Origin: Acidimicrobiaceae bacterium
GTDB lineage: Bacteria; Actinomycetota; Acidimicrobiia; Acidimicrobiales; Bog-793
DNA: 39,689 bases
Direction: 5' to 3'
NCBI GenBank assembly: GCA_003139355.1
Contig: PLIM01000178.1
Location: 1-39,689 of the forward strand
Both the position numbers and the translations under genes were made by a program. Below are positions 36,010-39,689 of this stretch, piece by piece (the stretch's first letter is position 1; each line of letters begins with the position of its first letter). Below the pieces are notes generated by a model. The model was not told the DNA's origin. It saw only the letters and a program-made list of their open reading frames with translations, and made no database searches.

Positions 36010-37197
36010 TCAGCCGGTGACTGCGAGAAGCGGCGCCTTTGTCGGGTGCGGCATGCAGAGCTCGTCGTACTCGGCGACGACGATCTCACCGGCGTGCTCG
36101 CCGCAGGCGGGGCAGGCGGGGTCCCGCCGGATCTTGAAGATCCGGAACGACTGCTCGAGGGCGTCGTAGGCGAGGAGACGGCCGACGAGCGGCTCCCCGA
36201 TCTTGAGCAGGAGCTTGATCGCCTCGACCGCCTGGATGGACCCGATGATCCCGGGCAGCACTCCGAGCACGCCGGCTTCAGCGCACGAAGGCGCCAGCTC
36301 CGCGGGTGGAGGTTCGGGCACGAGGCACCTGTAGCAGGGGCCCTCATATGGGAGGAAGACCGTCGCCTGCCCCTCGAAACGGAAGATCGACCCGTGCACG
36401 ACCGGGACCTTCTTCACAAGCGCTGCGTCGTTGAGGAGATAGCGGGTCGGGAAGTTGTCCGTCCCGTCCACGACCAGGTCGTAGGAGTCGATGATCTCGA
36501 GCACGTTGCCGGCTCCGAGACGGACGTCGTAGGTGACCACGTCCACGTCAGGGTTCATGGCTGTGAGCGTCTTCTTCGCGGAGTCAACCTTGCGCTCGCC
36601 GACGCGGTCGAGATTGTGCAGGATCTGGCGCTGCAGGTTGGACGAATCGACGACGTCCATGTCGACGATCCCGATTGTTCCCACCCCGGCCGCAGCCAGA
36701 TAGAGCGCGGCGGGCGAGCCGAGGCCGCCGGCGCCGAGCAGGAGCACCTTCGACTCGAGGAGACGCTGTTGACCGGCCTCTCCAACCTCAGCAAGCAGCA
36801 GATGCCGCTGGTACCGGTTGCGCTGATCGCTGTCGAGCGTCCTGGGGGTGACCCAGTCCCGCCCCTCGTCCTTCCACCTGTTGAACCCTCCGATCATCGA
36901 GGCCACCTCGGAGTAGCCGAGGTTCCCGAGCGCCTGTGCGGCCAGAGCTGAGCGAGTGCCACCCGCGCAGTAGACGATGATCTTGCGGTCCTTGTCAGGG
37001 ACACGGCCCTCCACCTGAAGCTCGAGCAGGCCTCGCGGCAGGTGGAGGGCACCGGGCAAGGCGCCCTGGGCATATTCGTCGGCCTCACGGACATCGAGGA
37101 AGAGCGCCTCGTCAAAGAGGGCGTCGGCGGCGGCAGGCTCGATCTCGGCGATGTCCTGTTTCGCCTGGTTCAACATGTCCCTGAAGCTCGGCACCAT
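36010..37197 (-). CDS. Rhodanese-ThiF/MoeB-type sulfur carrier adenylyltransferase
   Basis: The 395-residue protein has an N-terminal rhodanese domain (about 15-115) with active-site loop CAGGTRS (Cys77). A ThiF/MoeB domain follows: GAGGLGS (155-161), [27 protein letters not shown], zinc pairs CYRC (288-291) and ACPAC near the C terminus, and Cys305 in [10 protein letters not shown]. Such proteins adenylate, and often thiocarboxylate, small ubiquitin-like sulfur carriers for molybdopterin, thiamine, cysteine or tRNA thiolation. In MoeZ and MOCS3 the rhodanese is at the C terminus, so the order is reversed here. The ATG at 37197 has AGAGG upstream. No carrier protein gene is adjacent, so the pathway is open. 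Confidence 0.88.
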   Translation of the reverse strand: MVPSFRDMLNQAKQDIAEIEPAAADALFDEALFLDVREADEYAQGALPGALHLPRGLLELQVEGRVPDKDRKIIVYCAGGTRSALAAQALGNLGYSEVASMIGGFNRWKDEGRDWVTPRTLDSDQRNRYQRHLLLAEVGEAGQQRLLESKVLLLGAGGLGSPAALYLAAAGVGTIGIVDMDVVDSSNLQRQILHNLDRVGERKVDSAKKTLTAMNPDVDVVTYDVRLGAGNVLEIIDSYDLVVDGTDNFPTRYLLNDAALVKKVPVVHGSIFRFEGQATVFLPYEGPCYRCLVPEPPPAELAPSCAEAGVLGVLPGIIGSIQAVEAIKLLLKIGEPLVGRLLAYDALEQSFRIFKIRRDPACPACGEHAGEIVVAEYDELCMPHPTKAPLLAVTG

Positions 37198-37235
37198 CCC
37201 CACCTCTTCCACGGCGCCCCACCTCTGCCACGGCG
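37198..37235. repeat. 19-bp tandem duplication containing the MoeB-type ribosome-binding site
   Basis: Two directly adjacent 19 bp copies (37198-37216, 37217-37235) match at 18 of 19 positions. Each carries AGAGGTGGGG on the minus strand; the copy next to the ATG provides the ribosome-binding site. Confidence 0.8.
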
Positions 37236-37250
37236 TCCCTGAGGCTTCAA

Positions 37251-37256
37251 ACGCTA
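37251..37256 (-). promoter_or_regulatory. Possible -10 box of the rhodanese-ThiF gene
   Basis: TAGCGT lies 53 nt before the ATG at 37197, giving a leader of roughly 45 nt. The hexamer is identical to the one before the divergent nitroreductase gene. No convincing -35 is seen. Confidence 0.35.
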
Positions 37257-37347
37257 CCAGTGCGATCAACATTCCGAAGCGGCGCCGCGCTCCTCGGTTC
37301 TGATCCAGTAGAGGTCGCGGCCTCGCGTTCGAGGCTCCACGGTCCGT

Positions 37348-37353
37348 TAGCGT
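37348..37353 (+). promoter_or_regulatory. Putative -10 box, leaderless start of the nitroreductase
   Basis: TAGCGT ends 7 nt before the GTG at 37361, the same hexamer and spacing as for the GT2 gene. Confidence 0.5.
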
Positions 37354-37360
37354 CCGCGTC

Positions 37361-37987
37361 GTGGAACTGGGTGAGGTCGTCCGACGGCGGAAGATGACGC
37401 GGCGCTACTCGAGCAGGCCAGTGCCGGCCGACATCCTGGACCGGGTGCTGGGCGTCGCTGTCCGCGGGCCGTCTGCGGGCTTCAGCCAAGGGGTCGACCT
37501 GCTCGTGCTCGAAGGTCCTGCACAGACCAGGCAGTTCTTCGAGGTGACCAGCGACCCGGAGTTCCTCGCCGGGGAGCGGGCGCTGCACGGACTTCTCCCG
37601 GCTCCGGTGATCGTCCTGCCGATCGGCGATCCGAGGGCCTATGTCGCTCGCTACGCCGAGGCGGACAAGGCCCGCTCGAGCCTCGCCGGCCTTCCGGCTG
37701 AGCACTGGCCGATGCCGTACTGGCTCGTGGATGCTTCGTTCACGGTCATGCTTCTGCTCCTCGCCGCCACCGACGAAGGGCTCGGCGCACTCTTCTTCCG
37801 GTTGCACCGGGACCCTGGCCCGTTGCTCAGCGCGCTCGGCGTGCCCGAAGCCAGACAGGTCATAGGTGCGGTCGCGCTCGGCTACGAGACGTCCCCCGGC
37901 TCGTCGGATGCCACGAGATCGCCCGGGTCGCCGGCGCATCGCGTCCGGCGACCGATCGGCGAGGTCGTCCACAGGGGGCGTTGGTAG
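37361..37987 (+). CDS. Nitroreductase-family protein
   Basis: The 208-residue protein matches the FMN-dependent nitroreductase fold: an N-terminal RRRKMTRRYSSRPVP with the FMN-phosphate Arg cluster, VRGPSAGFSQGVDLLVLE, a middle segment around WLVDASFTVMLLLLAATDEGLGALFF, and IGAVALGY near the end. Family members reduce quinones, nitro compounds, flavins or, in the FbiB C-terminal domain, dehydro-F420. The GFSQGVD form marks a branch I know from actinobacteria without a defined substrate. The last 30 residues are Arg and Pro rich and not conserved. It starts with a GTG with TAGCGT 7 nt upstream and diverges from the rhodanese-ThiF gene. A link to the F420 genes 12 kb away is speculation. Confidence 0.85.
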   Translation: MELGEVVRRRKMTRRYSSRPVPADILDRVLGVAVRGPSAGFSQGVDLLVLEGPAQTRQFFEVTSDPEFLAGERALHGLLPAPVIVLPIGDPRAYVARYAEADKARSSLAGLPAEHWPMPYWLVDASFTVMLLLLAATDEGLGALFFRLHRDPGPLLSALGVPEARQVIGAVALGYETSPGSSDATRSPGSPAHRVRRPIGEVVHRGRW

Positions 37988-38006
37988 CTACGGCCGGGTC
38001 TTTCGC

Positions 38007-38023
38007 GCCGGTCTCGAGCCGGC
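38007..38023. terminator. Putative terminator hairpin
   Basis: GCCGG, a 7 nt loop and CCGGC lie in the gap between the convergent nitroreductase and NlpC/P60 genes. A second hairpin with the same stem is at 38061-38077. Confidence 0.35.
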
Positions 38024-38060
38024 TGTGTCACCTCGCAGCCCACGGCCGACGCGTGCTCGG

Positions 38061-38077
38061 GCCGGCTCCCCGCCGGC
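38061..38077. terminator. Second hairpin with identical stem
   Basis: GCCGG-N7-CCGGC repeats the stem of the hairpin at 38007. The pair may end transcription from both sides. Confidence 0.35.
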
Positions 38078-38094
38078 GTGCCCGGGTGGCCCGT

Positions 38095-39270
38095 TCAGGG
38101 TCGTCCGGCGCTGACCAGGCCGGCGAAGTAGATCCTGACGAGGGCGACGTTCGTCCCGGGCTCGGCCGCCTGGATCGCTGTCTCGGCTCCGAAGGGACCC
38201 GAACCGAGGTACATCACGACGTGGGAGATGGGATTCACGCCGTCATCGGCGAAGTGGTAGAAGAGCAGATCGCCAGGCTCCAGACGGCCCAGTGACACCG
38301 GGCGGGACTCCTCCCACTGCAGCGTCGCCGAGTGGGCGAGCGGGTAACCAGCCGCCGCCCACGCGAGCATCGTCAGCCCCGAGCAGTCGACTCCCGCACT
38401 GTCCGCACCTCCCCAGACGTACGCAACGCCGAGGAACTTCCGTGCCGCCATCGCGGCCTTCAGGCCCTGGGCCCCCGTAGCGACACGCGACACGTCGGTG
38501 CCGGCAAGGTCCGGCCCGATGTAGGGGCTGCTCGCCGGCAACGGGGAGAAGAGCCGGGCGAACTCCTTCGGCCCGACCAGGCGCAGCAGCCGTCGGCTGA
38601 TCGAGGAGTAGTTGCTCGCCGCCTTGCGCATGAGGACTCCCGCCCGGGCGCGCACCTCAACCTCACCGGCCAGGGCTCGGGCAATCTGCCGGGAGTTCTC
38701 CAGGGCGGCGGAGCGGGAGGCATGCGCGGCGCCGGCCGCCGTCCGGTAACGCCCGAGGGCCTGGTACAGCTGGCTCATTGCGACGCCCGAATAGACCTCG
38801 GCCATCTCGCCATAGGACGCATTCTCCGAGACCAGCCCCGGGTCGACCTCGGTGGGCTCGCCCGTGACGTAGGCGAGAACCGCGGCCTGGCGGAGACGGC
38901 CACGCGCCACAGAGAGGTGGCGGTCGGTGGCATCGACCCGGCGATCGAGCCTGCCGACCTTCAGCCGGGCATCGGCCAACTTGAACTTCTCGATGTCGTA
39001 GGTCTCGGACAACGATGCCGCCTTCTGGTTGTCCGCGGTGACGAGGGCTGCCGCCCTCAACAGGCGGTGCAACAGCGGCTCTAACCTGGCTGCGACGGCC
39101 GGAAGCGTGGACGTCGTCGTCGTCGACGGAAGTCTCTTCGCGCTCGTCCGGGCCGTGGCCGTCGTGGCTGCTCCGCCACTCGTCGGCCGAGCCGCCAGTG
39201 CGACCGAGGGAAGGCTCAAGGTCACGATCGCCGCGACGACACCCACCACCAGGCACCTGGCGCGCGACAT
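38095..39270 (-). CDS. Secreted NlpC/P60 peptidoglycan endopeptidase
   Basis: From the ATG at 39270 the product has 391 residues. It starts with a signal peptide (about 1-27, hydrophobic core VVGVVAAIVTLSLPSVALA), then a Thr-rich linker, a long helical region (about 60-245) with coiled-coil character like RipA or CwlO proteins, and a C-terminal NlpC/P60 domain (about 270-391). The domain shows GVAYVWGGADSAGVDCSGL with catalytic Cys296 and ISHVVMYLG with His350. It should cut D-Glu to diaminopimelate links in peptidoglycan, and the helical part probably keeps it inactive until bound by a partner. TAAGGT lies 7 nt before the ATG, and an inverted repeat covers the -35 region, so it may be tightly regulated. 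Confidence 0.92.
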   Translation of the reverse strand: MSRARCLVVGVVAAIVTLSLPSVALAARPTSGGAATTATARTSAKRLPSTTTTSTLPAVAARLEPLLHRLLRAAALVTADNQKAASLSETYDIEKFKLADARLKVGRLDRRVDATDRHLSVARGRLRQAAVLAYVTGEPTEVDPGLVSENASYGEMAEVYSGVAMSQLYQALGRYRTAAGAAHASRSAALENSRQIARALAGEVEVRARAGVLMRKAASNYSSISRRLLRLVGPKEFARLFSPLPASSPYIGPDLAGTDVSRVATGAQGLKAAMAARKFLGVAYVWGGADSAGVDCSGLTMLAWAAAGYPLAHSATLQWEESRPVSLGRLEPGDLLFYHFADDGVNPISHVVMYLGSGPFGAETAIQAAEPGTNVALVRIYFAGLVSAGRP

Positions 39271-39277
39271 GTATGAC

Positions 39278-39283
39278 ACCTTA
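39278..39283 (-). promoter_or_regulatory. Putative -10 box, leaderless start of the NlpC/P60 gene
   Basis: TAAGGT ends 7 nt before the ATG at 39270. Confidence 0.5.
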
Positions 39284-39297
39284 TCGCGGTTGACTTG

Positions 39298-39312
39298 ACC
39301 ACTCTGAGTGGT
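39298..39312. promoter_or_regulatory. Perfect inverted repeat over the -35 region of the NlpC/P60 gene
   Basis: ACCACTC-T-GAGTGGT has 7 bp arms and lies where the -35 hexamer should be (about 39301-39306 for a 17 nt spacer). It looks like an operator for a dimeric repressor or activator. Confidence 0.5.
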
Positions 39313-39640
39313 ATCTGCCGTGGACAACCCGTCATTGCACGAATCAGGCAGCACCTCCTCGGCGCTTTGGCGGACGACAACGACGACGCCTCCGGCGCGG
39401 AGCGCGTCGAACAGTTCGCAAGGACCGAAGTCCTGTTGGGCCACCGGTGTGATCTCCTTGTCGTGTCTTTTGAAGGGACAAGTCGAGATTCACTCCGGTG
39501 GTCCACCACGTGGTGGATCCTCTGCGCGCTTCACACCGAGTCACGGGACGTCCCCCTCACGACGCCCACAGTCGTCAAGACCGTCCTGTGCCCGCTGCGA
39601 ATGGCATGACCGGCTGCCGCACCGCTGAGAGGATGACGGC
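39313..39640. other. Non-coding stretch upstream of the NlpC/P60 gene
   Basis: No convincing gene is seen. Open frames here lack conserved features and start signals. The stretch holds a 16 bp palindrome at 39502-39517 and is probably a regulatory region. Confidence 0.5.
39502..39517. promoter_or_regulatory. 16-bp perfect palindrome with CACGTG core
   Basis: TCCACCAC and GTGGTGGA are exact reverse complements with no spacer. An overlapping repeat, GGTGG-T-CCACC at 39497-39507, shares one arm, so alternative pairings exist. It could be a binding site for a dimeric regulator. Confidence 0.45.
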
Positions 39641-39689
39641 GTGGAGATTCCCGTCTGGAGGCACAATTTGGGGGGTTGCAACCAGTTGA
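39641..39689 (+). CDS. Possible start of a gene cut by the window edge
   Basis: A GTG at 39641 opens a frame (Met-Glu-Ile-Pro-Val-Trp-Arg and so on) that stays open to the window end. GAGAGG lies 8 nt upstream. Only 16 codons are visible and I do not recognise them. This may be a real partial gene or chance. Confidence 0.2.
   Translation, partial: MEIPVWRHNLGGCNQL

Noticed and set aside
35937-36347. N-terminal extension of the mutase protein
   Set aside because: It overlaps the 3' part of the rhodanese-ThiF gene and is low-complexity Ser, Arg and Pro; the ATG at 35936 follows a clear promoter.
39271-39444. Longer N terminus of the NlpC/P60 protein
   Set aside because: The frame is open, but the signal peptide begins at the ATG at 39270, so a 58-residue extension would bury it.

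Overview
The window is about 39.7 kb of very GC-rich bacterial chromosome. It is packed with tightly spaced, often overlapping genes. The gene content and order point to Actinobacteriota: coenzyme F420 genes (cofD, cofE), WbbL/RmlB/RmlD, the PGI/PMI isomerase next to manB, BirA next to an AccA3-type carboxylase, a DUF5719 protein and an NlpC/P60 endopeptidase. Several features look like the Acidimicrobiia: the Trm112-like protein without zinc cysteines, the short AhcY, and a membrane-anchored protein with a CG..LP domain. This assignment is an inference from protein character, not from a search. I see no rRNA, tRNA, CRISPR array, insertion sequence or prophage.

Layout. (1) 31-840: dienelactone hydrolase-like gene on the plus strand. 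(2) 5601-818, minus: hpf-miaA-dapF-hflX-dapC, five genes chained by 1-4 nt overlaps, joining ribosome hibernation, tRNA modification, ribosome rescue and diaminopimelate synthesis. (3) 10067-5988, minus: manB, Trm112-like, PGI/PMI isomerase, ahcY. (4) A CPBP membrane protease faces a divergent ftsH (10091-13071). (5) 17761-13146, minus: a large GT2/membrane protein and a DUF5719 protein. (6) 17935-18258: a small helical protein, convergent with rmd (19153-18260). (7) 27284-19230, minus: one operon with a membrane-anchored protein, a sugar nucleotidyltransferase, a UDP-glucose epimerase-like enzyme, cofD, cofE and three GT4 glycosyltransferases. (8) 30181-27365, minus: rmlB-rmlD-wbbL. (9) birA (minus) diverges from the biotin-dependent carboxylase alpha subunit, followed by an M20 amidohydrolase. 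(10) A methylmalonyl-CoA mutase-type large subunit, a rhodanese-ThiF/MoeB protein, a nitroreductase and a secreted NlpC/P60 hydrolase close the window.

Together the genes describe a cell-envelope sugar supply: fructose-6-P to mannose-6-P to mannose-1-P to GDP-mannose, a GDP-6-deoxyhexose reductase, dTDP-L-rhamnose, and at least five glycosyltransferases. F420 tail synthesis is embedded in it. The order resembles the M. tuberculosis Rv3255c-Rv3285 neighbourhood (PGI/PMI, manB, fbiA, fbiB, manB/Rv3264c, wbbL1, rmlD, birA, accA3).

The strongest non-gene signal is regulatory. Eleven transcription-unit first genes have a TANNNT hexamer 6-9 nt before an ATG or GTG start, as expected for leaderless or near-leaderless mRNAs. 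The few first genes lacking it mostly have clear Shine-Dalgarno sequences. I did not find a clearly new multi-gene system. The most unusual points are substituted catalytic residues in DapF and RmlB, a likely CTG start for miaA, and several palindromes and small repeats at promoters.
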